From assembly GCA_029721435.1 (NCBI GenBank), contig CM056573.1:49884501-49948500 (forward strand): DNA of 64,000 nucleotides, given 5' to 3'. Source of the stretch: Gymnothorax reevesii (lineage: Eukaryota; Chordata; Actinopteri; Anguilliformes; Muraenidae). Position numbers and translations under genes: made by a program. Below, in pieces: positions 23,196 to 34,610 of this stretch. The notes under the pieces are model-generated. The model did not search any database, was not told where the DNA came from, and saw only the letters and a program-made list of their open reading frames with translations. Position 1 is the first letter of the stretch, and every line of letters begins with the position of its first letter.

Positions 23196-24709
23196 TTAAA
23201 GGGATACTTCATTCATCACACTGATTTACAAACTCTCAGGAGCACGTGATGCTCCACTTCATATATTAGCCCATTTCCCATGTTTTCAGGCAAATTGAAC
23301 TATGTGAGGTAGCGAAAATTGTGTTTTTAGGAGAAAAAGGTTTCCCTGAACGCATCCATTCGTACCAGTCACATGATCAGAAGTAGCTAATATGACAACA
23401 TCAGTGCGCTTCGCTGCAAATGGCAAGAATTAAGTTGTGTTCTTGTTATTAATATGTCGATGTACAGTGGGTAGCGCCCTATTGTGTGGCGAAATACTAC
23501 CTTGTCTCGGATGCGAACAACCCCAAGAATTAGAAATTTTCACAAAATCCCTTGGGAGGCGTCGAGACAAAATCAGGGGCTTGCAAAATGTTGCCGGTGT
23601 TCTGATGAGTTGTGTTGCCTTGTCTAAAAATGCTACCTTAATGCAGGGCAGTCGTTAAGGCTTTGTTTTCGCCTTAATGTTGCAGTGTGAATCCAATTAC
23701 ATTGGCAACTTTATTTGTTTGCTTTTTATATCATACTCAGATGTTAAAATGAGTTGGATAATTCTGATTTAAGGACATCATGCTGCAAGACTATCGTCTC
23801 ATTTCGGCATTTTCAAGAAAAACCAGTTGGTCGAACAGTGCACTGAAAAAACTGTATTTTCAAGACTTGATTTTTTTTTTTAATGATATTTAAGATGTGA
23901 GGGAGGGAAAAGACATTTTGGATTTTGCGTGTGTGCAGGATCGCAAGGTAGCATATCAAGGCAGGTTGCAGAAATTGACAGAACACTGACTGGGAGGGAA
24001 TGACAAGCAAGCTCAGGTTTGTATCAGGCTGGGGTGCGTTTCCCGAAAGCACAGATGGTAACTTGCATAGCTGGAATCAGTGGCCACAAATCTTGATCAG
24101 ATTTAATGGAACTTTGTGTCTATCATCGTTAGCAAATGAACTACTTTGAGATTGTCGCTCAGCCCTGCAACCCCAAGTGTTTGGGGCAGGATTATCATAT
24201 TGCAAAACTGAAGTTGTCCATTTTAAGTCTTTTTTTTTTTTTTTATCCAGAAAATGAACTGAAGCTTGCTTTGCAAATATAATATAACTTGTCTTGACAT
24301 GCAAGTGACTGATTTTCACGAATTTTGAAAATGGCCATTTGATGACCTTCAGCATCAGACACCTATTTGAATAACTTCTAACCTCCTGTGATCGCAAATT
24401 ATTAATTCGATTTCATGAAACTTTACAGCATCTTTGGGTCAAAAATTATGGTATTTAATTTTGTCCTGGTACCCCATTCCCAAATGGGCATGGCAGGGTG
24501 GCAGAACTTTTGACTATGAGGTTCACTTAAACCTTTAGTCGTTCACATCAAACCAGGGGATATTTCTCCAAAAAATAATATCTTTGTTCCCGTCTGTTTT
24601 TGCTAATTGTATTCTGGCTTTTTTATGGTGGTTCTGGAGCATTGGCTTCTTCCTTGCTGAGCTGTGTTACAACTTATGTCAATTTCGGACTCATTTTTTC
24701 TGTGGATAT
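23196..24709 (+). other. presumed intron; contains relative of the 19.7-kb MITE
   Basis: No exon recognised. At 24031-24075 the sequence GGGGTGCGTTTCCCGAAAGC followed by ACAGATGGTAACTTGCATAG repeats the left half of the element at 19738-19842. Otherwise it is AT-rich with short homopolymers. Confidence 0.4.
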
Positions 24710-25943
24710 TAGAGATGCACCAAATTCTGGCTGCCGAAAAAGGCAAAAAAATGCCTTTTCGGTTTGGCCGAAAGACTTAACACCGAAACAATACGGCCAA
24801 TACAGTCTGTGATAACGCAAGCAAAAACTGTGGCCAGCACGCGTCTGTCTATATGTTTTAAATCAGGGGACTCACACCACCGTCACCACGTTATGGCGCT
24901 AAAGTCCGCGAGTGCTGAATTGCAATTTCTGTCTGACACTGTCCTGATGCATAGGATAGCCACTGGTGTTGTGTCCGATTCGGTTGCACATTGAATATGT
25001 ACCACATTAAAACACAAAGTAATGATATCCGTAAAAGGCATAGAGTATTCATAGACAATGGCAATATATTTTCAAGGCATTTGTGTAACATCAGTATTCC
25101 ACAATGTAACTACAACCCCTGGAAATATTGGGGAAACAGAATTGGACACAATGCTGTTGCTTCTAATTTCGCTACGAACAGGACCACGGACAAAGAAACG
25201 CATTTCATAAATGCAGTTGCTTCGGTGAACAAACGCAACCTTGTTTGAAAGGAAAGGCAACCCACAGTATAATTATCAAGCTGCCTAAAACGACAAGCGT
25301 TACAAAAACACAATTTGAGGACCTTTTTCAATGATGGAAAGTGAAGCCTGTTTCCGGTGAACAAACGAAACCTTGTTTGAAAGGTAAGGCAATGCACAGT
25401 TTATTAATTATTATATTTATCAAGCTGCCTAAAAAAACACACGTTTCAAAGCCACAATCTGAAGACCTGTGTCAGTGATGGAAAGTGAAGCCTGTTTCCT
25501 AGCGATAATGCGGAAGCGAGTTGTCTATCGCAGCCAATTCTCTCTGACCAATCAGTGGGCTGCTGTTGTCGTCACGCAACATATTTTACAATTTTTCAGC
25601 AGCCAGTAATAGGCCAGTCAGTTATAGGCCTGTAGGTTATTCATGAGTAGAGCCAAGTTAAGCATTTTATTATTTTATTAAATTTTATATTGTGCTTTGT
25701 TGGAATGTCAGTGCTTAATAAGTATTTTCATAATTTTGTGACAGATTTATTTTTGGAAGCGTGAATGTTAATTTATGCCATTGCAATGCCTTGACTTTAG
25801 TTAGGTTAGCACACAGCGGTAGCCATAAATGCAATGGTACTAAAAATTGGCATAATTTCTTTCGGTGTTTCGGATTTCGGCCAAGTGTTTCTCATTTTCG
25901 GTTTTCGGTTTCGGCCAAAAATTTTCATTTCGGTGAATCCCTA
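24710..25943. mobile_element. non-autonomous hAT element, 1234 bp
   Basis: Perfect 8-bp flanking repeats GTGGATAT lie at 24702-24709 and 25944-25951. The ends TAGAGATGCACCAAA and, inverted, TAGGGATTCACCGAAA form the terminal repeats, followed by CCGAAA-rich subterminal repeats on both sides. Internal sequence includes a tandem duplication (25224-25499). No transposase motif is visible, so it would have depended on an enzyme made elsewhere. Confidence 0.88.
25224..25499 (+). repeat. tandem duplication inside the hAT element
   Basis: Two direct copies, 25224-25355 (132 bp) and 25356-25499 (144 bp), both starting GGTGAACAAACG and ending GTGAAGCCTGTTTCC. The second has an extra AT-rich insertion (TTAATTATTATATTT). 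Confidence 0.8.
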
Positions 25944-26194
25944 GTGGATATAGATCCTTTTGTATTAGTTTCCGCTAGTGTTATACGGTATACTGGTGCT
26001 GAATAAATACCACTGTACTAAAGCATTCAAAAGGATTTCTTACTGCGTTTGTACAAAAACTGTACTTGTACTTATTCTTTAATGAGAATGCCTGCTGGAC
26101 TCATCTCTGCTGCTGTGTGACGTTGCCGCAGCCGAGGCACACGGAAGTGGGAGACAACGCTGAGAGTAAGCAAAGACTGTTTAGAAAGACTCCT

Positions 26195-26840
26195 TATCCC
26201 CCATAGCAATGATCAGATTAGGCAGATTTACATTGCAAAATGTGAATCAAATTTCAGCAGTTTTGACGAAATGCAGATCATCATAACAATCCTTTCGCAG
26301 AAAAATGTGATTCAAAAAACCTTAATGATTTTTCATGGATTTCGACTCACTGGCCTGCGAATATCCAAATTCTTAAGCCACATAACAATAGGAAAAGCTT
26401 TAATGACTTTGTTTGGCTGGAAAAAGATGTTCCTCATTTGCATACAAACCAATCAGCTTCTGGGGAGCACATGCATGCAGTTGGGTCTTGGGAGGCTTTC
26501 TGGCATACTCATCTTTGATTGTGACAACAAGACTCAGCTATGGTGTGAGCCATCCGGAGCCATCACATACGTTGCTCTTTGGATATATCCACCTGGTTGG
26601 CCAGTAAGCTAACTAACGTTAACTAAAGAAAATCTTTGTAAATATCATAAAGGTGATATGATTTGTTTCTTGACCCATCTTTATTAACTTTGCCAGCTGT
26701 CATAGGCATGAACTTATCTGAGGTTTCGCGGCAATTTTTTGTGACCCAGCTAAACTTTCACATTTTCGGGACGTTGGCTAGTTTGCTGGCTTGTTCAAAA
26801 GCAATTGCTTTGGTACAGCTAGCTGGCTAGTGAATCTACA
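26195..26840 (+). repeat. ~640-bp dispersed repeat, copy A
   Basis: This matches 47125-47770 in opposite orientation along its whole length. Shared blocks include GCAATGATCAGATTAGGCAG, ACCAATCAGCTTCTGGG, CATCCGGAGCCATC, GAGGTTTCGCGGCA and GCTAGTGAATCTAC. It is probably a DNA transposon without coding capacity. I could not define terminal repeats or a target duplication. Confidence 0.7.
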
Positions 26841-28570
26841 GGCCTTTTCTCACTTGGTTTTTTTTTTACCCCGTATTGTCCTTTGCCCCGTACTATCCTT
26901 AGCCCCTTTTCTCACTTGCATTTTTAGTACCATACTATTGACGAAACGAAAAATCTTTCCTGTTCTCACTTGCTGTTGTTAACCTCGGACTATCGAGACT
27001 TTGTGAATCTAATTTCACAGTCTTCCCAATTGCTCCTTTTGCTGGCCATTGTCAAATTTTATACAAATGAGTTGATGACAGTCCAAACGAAGTACAGGTA
27101 GCTAGCTATGAATTGAGTGTTCTGTGTAGTGTGTTCGATACAAATAACCCGCCTTACATGTGGGTAGGTGCACACGTACGGTCAATGTAACAATGTGTCT
27201 TTTTGTCAGGCATACAAAACACGTGTGTCCAAGCAGCCCTCAATCACAGCACTGTCTTAACATCGACACACAACATCATGCATTCTGATCTTATTTCATT
27301 GCGTATCCGTTGTATCACTCTTTCAAGCTCAATCACAAAATAAAAAACAAATATTACAAAGGTCTTTTCAGCCATCTACCAATATTTTTAGGCTTAATAT
27401 CACGAAGATGCGAAGATGCATTTTTTATGCTTATTCACCGTAGTCCGCAATTATTCATTGAATTGAACACTTAATGAGATTCTCACGTGGTATTAAAATC
27501 CTTGCGCATTGAATTTTCAGTTTCACTTGCGTAAAGGTGCACCTCATCACAAGTAACATGGAAAGCGATTATGACTCCGGACTTCCCATGCTTCTCTTTA
27601 CTCAGGGATTGGAAACAATGCATGTTTATCAAAAACAAGCCTCAGAATTTCAGAGTCATAATCGATTTCCGTGTAACTAGTGGGGAAATCCACCGTAATG
27701 CTTGTGAAACTGATTAGCTTGATGCACAATGACTTAAATTCCACGAGTGAATTTCTTCATTGCGCGTTGTTATGACCCCAATTTGTTATGACATATCGGA
27801 CAGCAAGGGATGACAGACAAAATTTTAAAACTTTAACAGATTTAATTAAAGAAAGCACTGACCAAGCTTTGTTGCAATGTCCTGGGACAGGAAAATGCTC
27901 CAACACAGGCAAAAAAACCACAAAATGAGCTTCACAGGTCTTGTAAAGAGTGGCAGGTCTGGTCACATGTATCCTTCCACAATTTCTCCATGCAAATTCT
28001 CCTACTACTTTACTCTCTCAATTTTTTTCCTTATATACTCTTTTCCAGCCCCCTCCCACCTTCTTGACTTTTGTTCAATTCTCTGGGACTTTCCCCTCTG
28101 AGGCATGCCCAGGACATGCCCAAAACCCTAGCTCAAGCTGGGCTTAACAAAAAAAGTCAATACTGCTACAATAATTGCTGACTAAGGCACAGACACGTGA
28201 ATGCCACTAAGAGGAGAGACTCAAGCCTAATGCGTGAGACTTTGCATCTCTGATATCAATTCAATAAATATTTATTTCTATCGAAGAAGTCTGCTACTTC
28301 GGCTCGCAAGGACAACACACCAGAGCCAGTTTGTTTAAGATACTGCTTGACGTCATCGCGATCACGTTGTGGAATGGAAGATTCATGATCGTCTTGCCTC
28401 GGATTGGTTGCAGCGCAACCTGTTTTCGTCGGCCTCCTTAACCTCGGACTATTTCTTTTTCTGTTCTCACTGGCCTTAGCACCGCAATTGTGGTGCTAGA
28501 TACTATCGGTGGGGCTAGCCTACATTTCCAAAACTCAGTGAGAACAGAAGCGGTGCTAAGCTTCTGAACG
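26841..28570. other. repeat-derived region, no gene seen
   Basis: Recurring short blocks TTCTCACTTG (26847, 26910, 26965) and TTCTCACTGGCCTTAGCACC (28464) with an inverted CAGTGAGAACAG (28543) suggest one or more old inverted-repeat elements. A segment near 27565-27745 resembles 49434-49600 (shared GGCTCCGGACTTC-like, GGAAACAATGCA-like and CTTAAATTCCAC-like blocks). Nothing here codes for protein. Confidence 0.35.
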
Positions 28571-29639
28571 GTAGGCTATTCTTTTAGCGTGATGTTTCAT
28601 GAATTAGAATGAACAAAATGATCAAGTTTCCTGTTAGCCAGTCTGACCATAATAACGGCCGCATTCTTCCTAACCCAAGAAAGAGTAACGAAAGCATACT
28701 TTGACTTTGATAATAGATGTGTATTCAATGCAATTTAAAAAATACAAGCCATTTTCCTCTGCGTAACGTCAATGAAGAAATTATTTATTTTTCTCATAGC
28801 TTTTGAACACCATTATCTCATTTCATGTTAAAGCAACTCAGAGTGGCTCGCATAATCATCGTGATTGAGGTCTTTGCATGTTTACTTTGTAGCTGAGATG
28901 TTAGTAAGTAAGCTATATCATACTGTAAACCCGAGATAATTGAACCACTGCGTTCTCCAGCCATAGGTTTGACTAGTGTGTCAACTTTTTATTTTATTAT
29001 TTTTTTTCCTAACCGTTCCGTGAAATAATTTGTGGCTACTCTCACTTAACTTCAGAAGGCTTTGTTGCCCAGTAAAAAAAAAAAAAAAAGAAGGCTGTTT
29101 TAGGGCCCATGTCCACAGAAAGCATTTTTGCTCTGGAAGCGTCTATTATCCATACACATTCAATTAAGTTCAGTGGTTTGAAAAAAGTGTGTGTTAATAT
29201 AAAGAGAGAAAAAAAGAATTTTTTGTACTTCATCTTTATTTCGAAAATTATTGAAATTCATTTTGGTACTGGTATCAAAACAAAATTTTTGGAATATAAA
29301 GCTGGTTTCCGCCAGCATCTTCACAAGGTCCTTTGCTGTTGAAGGATTAATTTGCAATTTACCTGCAGATGTACGTTCATCTTTAGGACACAAAACACAT
29401 CTCTTGAGCAGTGTGATTGCTGCAGGGTCTCACGATGTTCATACTTGCGTACAATTGTTCGAACGAGGTACCAAGGTCTTTGGAAATTACTCCCAGACAT
29501 GAACCAGACTTGCTTCACCTTGGTAAAGTTGATGTACAGTGTGAGTGCCATTTTGGTTGAATTGACGGAAATGGGTCTTGTGGGGGTGCTATACTTTAAC
29601 ATGGGGTCTTTTGGAGAATAGGTAAAATGGCCCGTGGAA
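28571..29639 (+). other. presumed intron, no gene seen
   Basis: Includes an A-run (about 29074-29090). Open frames at 29251-29621 (+) and 29321-29602 (-) overlap each other antisense, and neither looks like a real gene. Some phrases near 29450-29520 resemble Tc1 repeat DNA, but not firmly enough to call. Confidence 0.3.
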
Positions 29640-30385
29640 GTTAAACGGTTATGGATAGTGATTAAGTTTGGTTTATCAACATATAGGAAGTCATATAAGA
29701 CCTATATTTTGGCTTTGTTAAAGTTGACCTCAGACATCCTTGAATGGTCAGATATGAGGTCAAGCAAAATGTTGCAATTATCAAAGGCTTTTAAGGCTTG
29801 AAAATATCGAAGATGAAAAACAAGTGTATTGAACACTTATAGGAAGTCATATATAACCTTCAATTTGGTGACCTTGAACTAGACCATTGACCTTCGAAGG
29901 TCGGACTACAGGGAAATTCTAATGACTTGTGTCACCAAAATCTTCACAGACCGAGTGTAGGATTGTCTTAGAGACACATAAGAAGACACAACCATTCTTT
30001 TGGTGACCTTCATATTGGGTATTGAAGGTGAAATGTGACCTAGTGAAATTTCAATGACTTGTGTCACTAAAGTGGTCACAGATGGAGCCTATGATTGTGT
30101 AACAGACATCTAGGAAGTCACATGAACTTTCATTTGGTGAAATTCGGCTTGACTGTCAGTGACATTTGAAGGTCAAACTCGACATAGTGAAATTACAATG
30201 ACTTGTATCACTAAAACAGTTTGAGAGCCTAGGATTGTATTACAGGCACATGTCTTATAAATGTATTTGAACTTTTATTTAGTGACCTTGACATTGACGT
30301 TCAATGATTTGATCAGAAGTTTGATTTGGTCAAACTTCACATGAAATTTTCATAACTTGTATCATTAAAATCGCTCGCGGGTAAG
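29640..30385 (+). repeat. array of ~130-155-bp units with AAGGTCA sites, copy A
   Basis: Tandem imperfect units are marked by TAGGAAGTCA-type motifs near 29684, 29840, 29979 and 30111 (spacings 156, 139 and 132). Each unit holds paired sites of GGTGACCTTGAAC and CTTCGAAGGTC type. A non-repeated leader (about 29715-29815: TTAAAGTTGACCTCA, then AGGTCAAGCAAAATGTT) precedes the units. Both leader and units recur at 50285-51085 in the same orientation, so this is a mobile or duplicated element and not a local satellite. Confidence 0.75.
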
Positions 30386-30961
30386 CTACAGTTCCCTTGG
30401 TCCTATTTTTACTTTTTACTTTTGTTCTGTAAACAGTCTAGTAACGCTAGGGGTTGGACATAGACTCCGAATATTGCCAGAAGCCTCCCTGGGAGATGTA
30501 GCTGTTTTTTATTTTTATTTTTATTTTTTTTCCATTTTTGAAAAAAATTATGTTGTAATTTTGGCATTCTCTTGTCAAACAGTGATGCAGACCCCTTGGC
30601 AATTGGCTTTGTGTGAAAAAGCAAACCACTTGCTTTGTAAAAGTTATGAATCATTGTGTGTCTGAACACTGCTCTGACATGAAAGTGAAGAGACAATTGT
30701 TAGTTTAGCTTTGTTTCAGGCACTTCCACTCTCGTGAAATAGGAAGATGCTTGAGATCATGTGGGCCACATGGTGTAGGTGAACACATGCTCTCAATTAA
30801 TGCTGAGTTTTGCTTGAAACTGCTCTATCACTTGTACAGTTATATTAAAATTCATAGTTGTTTATTAACCGATCTAGGAATACAACAATCGTTCTTTATA
30901 GCCTAAAGCGATCATTAAATCAATGAAACTGATGACTGATTTTTGGGATATGTTTGCAGCG
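30386..30961 (+). other. no gene seen
   Basis: AT-rich with a TTTTTA-type run near 30508-30530. A segment about 30660-30850 resembles about 22850-23060 (shared CTGCTCTGACAT-, AATAGGAAGATGCT- and CTCAATTAATGCTGAGTTTTGC-like blocks), indicating another old dispersed repeat or duplication. No exon. Confidence 0.4.
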
Positions 30962-30969
30962 GTTGTAAG

Positions 30970-31325
30970 TAGGGCTGGGCGATATCGATATCATATCGAT
31001 ATCGTGATGCAAAGTAAAACATCGTCACAGATTTTGACTATCGTAATATCGTGATATGAAATAAGTGTTGGCTTTTCTGGTTTTAAAAGCTGAATTACAG
31101 TAATGGGTTGCATTTTTCTGCACTTGCAAGACTGTTGAAGCTGTTGCCTACACCTGTTTCATCGTTATGTCAAGATTACTAATAAATGGTTATAAAAAAT
31201 ATTATTGTGTAAATATTTTGCAAAAGCACCAACATTTGTTCCAATAATATCGGCAAAATATTGATATCGAGGTATTCATTCACAGATATCGGGATATTAG
31301 ATTTTGTCCATATCGCCCAGCCCTA
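30970..31325. mobile_element. hAT-type MITE, 356 bp, GGGCTGGGCGATA ends
   Basis: The terminal repeats are TAGGGCTGGGCGATAT at the left and its exact complement at the right. Flanking 8-bp repeats are GTTGTAAG (30962-30969) and GTTGTGAG (31326-31333), with one mismatch. Subterminal ATATCG motifs repeat on both sides. It is non-coding. The CTAGGGCTGGGCGATA type is a common vertebrate hAT terminus. Confidence 0.88.
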
Positions 31326-31333
31326 GTTGTGAG

Positions 31334-33164
31334 TGCCATTAGTCTGAGAGGGACCCTTAGAACACAAAGGTGAAAATTCCATTAAATATGTTTCATTGAA
31401 TGTTACAAAATGGAATGCTTCAACAGTTTTCCTTGTAAACTGAACTGCAACTATGAACTGATACAGATAGCCAAATGCATTTCAACTAAGTTTTTCTCAA
31501 TTACTGATGGTTAATCCGAATAAGCATTCTCTGCATTCATCCAGGATCACTACTGTGAAATGTCAGAACATTTGAGAGAATGATTTATTTTGGCTTTAAT
31601 CTCATGCCCAGTGGGTCATAAGTTTACATGTGCTTTGTGAGAGTCATGATGTGCTTTTTTTTTTTTTTTTTTTTTTTGGGGTGTGTGTGTAATCGTGTTT
31701 TATACCCATTTTGTTCTGGTATAATAATTTCAGATAATGGTAAAGAATCTAGGATTCATGATCCTCCTTTCTAAGTAAAAGCCCGTTTCATTGTCTTTAT
31801 TTCATTTAATTAATCATGACTGTTAATCAGGATGCCCTCCTCACACACTAAAGGTCTGAATCAACTTTGCAGTAAATTGATTTGCCCATTCATGGTCGAT
31901 TACTTGTGCTAAATTTAACAAGCTAATTTGCCTTGAGGACGTGTAGATTACATGTACATATTGTTGACTTGTGTGTAAGACACAGTGTGCAAAAGCATAG
32001 CCTTGCCCTGTGCTGCAGGCCAGGGAGTTCGTTCTACTTTGTGGAATGTGCTTATCCTGTGTGCTTCTAAATCAGATGTGGGCTAATTGCCCAAAACCTT
32101 GGTCCGGGGCCAAACCGCAGCGGCATTAGCCAACAGCTGATCGTTAGTGACATTGTTGGTGATTAAAGATCATCTGTCACAATCCCTGGCTTACTGCCTC
32201 TCTACTGAGACCGACTTTATTTAATGCAACATACACCAAACAGAGCTCTCATTTGTATTCCTTCATCTAGTGCTTATACTTGACTAGTGAGGACAGACTG
32301 CTCCTTGAGCTTTCTTTAAGTAGTTTGCGTGCTATCAGCGTTAACATTGAAATTGCAACAATCATTTTCATTTGGGGTTAGTGTGAACCCTTATGTTTGG
32401 TGCTTTATTCATTTTAACAGACCTTGCGCTGAAATTGTCATTACTTGGCTCTGTACTCATTGTTGGCCATGTCATGGGGTTCTAAATTCGAATGGGGGGA
32501 ACACCGCGCCAACGGGGTGTATCCAGGTGTATTTTGCAATTTCATGCCCGGCGCAAGTACTCCTCTGTCCTGCCTTTGTCCCTCCTGCCAGCGCAAGTGG
32601 CAAAGAGGGAGGAGAGAAGGCGTGAGTGGGTTTAACACAGCCAAGTCAAATCTTCCCCAATCAAATGAGCTCCTCTCCTCACTTTTAAAATGTTGGAGTA
32701 AAGAAGCCTCTGTCCTATATCTGCATGATGCGTTAATGTTGCATTTAACTTTGCTGCTTTAGGGATGTTTTCTGCTCCGCTTATGTCTATATTAAGCATT
32801 ACGAATATGAGTTGGCTGGTTAGCTAGGGCATTCACGAATTATTACCATTAGCGAACTTGAATGGAATTTCAAAACAAAACTACTTCAGATCATTCAAAC
32901 TTATGAAGTTGGAATGAAATACGGTGGTTGCTCATTTATTTCTTCTGCCTGCATCATATGGAACAGAAACGATGGATAGCATGTTCCTATTATTACACCC
33001 TGTTGCTGCTTAAAATTTTGGGATTAACATGCATGGACGACAATGCAAGATACGTTACACGTTTATTTTCAATATTTGATCTTAACTCATTACGAGATCA
33101 CAGCAATCAGGCTGTATTCCTTTCCCCCACAAAAAACGATAAAACCTGTGACAATACTAGTAGT
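31334..33164 (+). other. presumed intron; possible conserved non-coding block
   Basis: No exon recognised. A T-run lies near 31650-31677. The stretch about 32010-32290 is mixed in composition, lacks repeat signatures, and contains clustered homeobox-like and E-box-like sites (for example CAACAGCTGATCG and GGTGATTAAAG), so it is a candidate regulatory element. The open frames at 32329-32762 show no domains. Confidence 0.3.
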
Positions 33165-33334
33165 ATTAAGCCGCTTGTGCTCTGGACGCAAAACAAATTT
33201 TTCGCACGACTGATTACATTCAAAGTCAATGCAAAGACGCAAATACATGTGTGTATTCGAGTCTTTGCATTGACTTTGAATGTAATCAGTCGTGTGAAAA
33301 ATTTGTTTCGCATCCAGTGTGCAAGCGGCTTTAC
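33165..33334. mobile_element. fold-back element, near-perfect ~70-bp palindrome arms
   Basis: The left arm starts AGCCGCTTGTGC at 33169 and is mirrored by GCAAGCGGCT ending at 33330, with a spacer of about 20 bp around ACATGTGTGTATT. The arms share GACTGATTACATTCAAAG and TCAATGCAAAGAC as inverted copies with few mismatches. It is open in several frames on both strands only because of this symmetry. This is a MITE of fold-back type with an unassigned superfamily. Confidence 0.85.
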
Positions 33335-33354
33335 TGAGCATAGAACGCAAGCAT

Positions 33355-33606
33355 TTTTTTGCCCCCACCCTCCAAGGAGGAAAGGGGGCAGTATGTCGAA
33401 ACCATGTCCGTCTGTCATCCTTTAACTTTTTGTTTCCGTTGGATAACTATAGAATCCCTCGTCGGATTGATGCCATTTCTCAATGGCGGATTGGGAGTGG
33501 CTCGAGGAAGGTTCCTTTCGAAAACCAGAGTCGTGCGATATCTAATATGGCAGCCACAGCAGCCATCTCAATATGCCCTTGATCAACACACAGGTGGGGG
33601 CATATG
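33355..33606 (-). mobile_element. HINE-like element with matched subterminal repeat
   Basis: The terminal hairpin at 33361-33389 is GCCCCC-ACCCTCC-AA-GGAGG-AAA-GGGGGC. Its outer sequence GCCCCCACC is repeated once, inverted, as GGTGGGGGC at 33593-33601, near the other end. GTCCGTCTGTC follows the hairpin on the inner side. About 250 bp, non-coding. It lies head to tail with the next element, separated by about 25 bp. Confidence 0.6.
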
Positions 33607-33629
33607 CCACGCTGTGCGTTGCTCTTGTT

Positions 33630-34258
33630 TTTAGCTGCGACCAAGCAGCTCTATGAACGCTTCTGTCCGTCTGTCAGTCTGTGCCACCTTTTTGACCAAT
33701 AGTCAAAGGTCAAGTTCACAGGGGTCAAGACCTTGTTTGCGGGTTTTCGCGCTGTAACTCCAGTTCGAATTCATGCATCGCTATGAAATTTTGGAAATAG
33801 CTTCTAGGCATACAGGAGGTGTTCCCAATTATTTTTCAAGGTCATCCGTCACATCCCAAGGTCACAAAGGCAAAAAAAGTGTCGATTATGCCCGATTTGA
33901 CAGTTTTCGCACCGTAACTCAAGTTTAATTCAATGAATGCCTATGAAATCTTAAAACAAGCTTCTTGGCATGGAGGAGGGGTTCCCTATTGATTTTCAAG
34001 GTCATCTGTCGAATCCCAAGGTCACATCGGTCAAAAAACTGTCGATTTTGCCCCGATTTCACAGTTTTAACACCGTAACTCCACTTTAACTTGATGGATG
34101 GTTATTACATCTTAGAACAAGCTTCTTGGTACAGAGGAAGGGTCCCCTATTGATTTTCAAGGTCATTTGCCAATTTCAAGATCACACTTGTGCAAGAAAC
34201 CACCAGTCATGGACATTAGGCCACGTGACGGATGCTAGGCGAGGTCGCAGCTATTAGA
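33630..34258 (-). mobile_element. HINE-like element with three 160-bp tandem units
   Basis: The hairpin AGCTGC-GACCAA-GCAGCT (33633-33650) is matched by GGTCGCAGCT (34243-34252), the complement of AGCTGCGACC, near the far end. CTGTCCGTCTGTCAGTCTG follows the hairpin. Three tandem units are marked by GTAACTC or GTAACT at 33754, 33914 and 34075 (period 160-161). Each carries TTTCAAGGTCA or CCCAAGGTCAC. Element, hairpin, single subterminal repeat and central tandem units together match the known plan of Helentron-associated elements. Confidence 0.65.
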
Positions 34259-34279
34259 TCCTTCTGATCCACTTGTTTT

Positions 34280-34285
<6 letters not shown>

Positions 34286-34319
<34 letters not shown>
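34286..34319. repeat. (TG)n microsatellite
   Basis: About 16 TG units after a short TA stretch. Confidence 0.9.
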
Positions 34320-34320
<1 letters not shown>

Positions 34321-34466
34321 CGCTTGTGTGGAGTCCCAGCTGAGGAGAAGCTCTACTGCAACGCACACGCATATTAAACAAGCACACACGTTATAAGGTT
34401 CTATCACATATGCGTTTCTGGGGCAGATAGAACCTTACAATACCAAGGTCACGAAATGCATTTAAA

Positions 34467-34610
34467 AAGGTCATGTGGTCTAATGAGTCCAGATTTTCTA
34501 GAGTGGTGGACATGTCAGGGTAAGCCCATTAAGCGATGCACTCATCATGCATGGTTCCCACAGTACAAACCTCTATAGGCAGTGATATCATCATGATTTG
34601 TAACAACAGG
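34467..34610 (+). pseudogene. Tc1 transposase fragment lacking catalytic Asp
   Basis: A short remnant of another fish Tc1 family. Translation at about 34478 gives WSNESRF, where the family has an aspartate in place of N, so the first catalytic residue is lost. It is followed by the phrase ATGCACTCATCATGCATGGT and a line corresponding to SCMVPTVQ. Stops interrupt the frame. No terminal repeats remain. Confidence 0.6.

Noticed and set aside
29251..29621. Overlapping open frames on both strands with vague similarity to Tc1 DNA
   Set aside because: Only a few short phrases resemble known Tc1 sequence and no catalytic motif or terminal repeat could be located, so a call is not supported.
32928..33425. 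165-codon plus-strand open frame
   Set aside because: Much of it reads through the fold-back palindrome at 33165-33334 and the hairpin element after it, which explains its length and the mirrored minus-strand frames.
34286..34319. TG and TA runs as possible Z-DNA or origin signals
   Set aside because: Simple microsatellites are common in fish genomes and nothing else here points to a special function.
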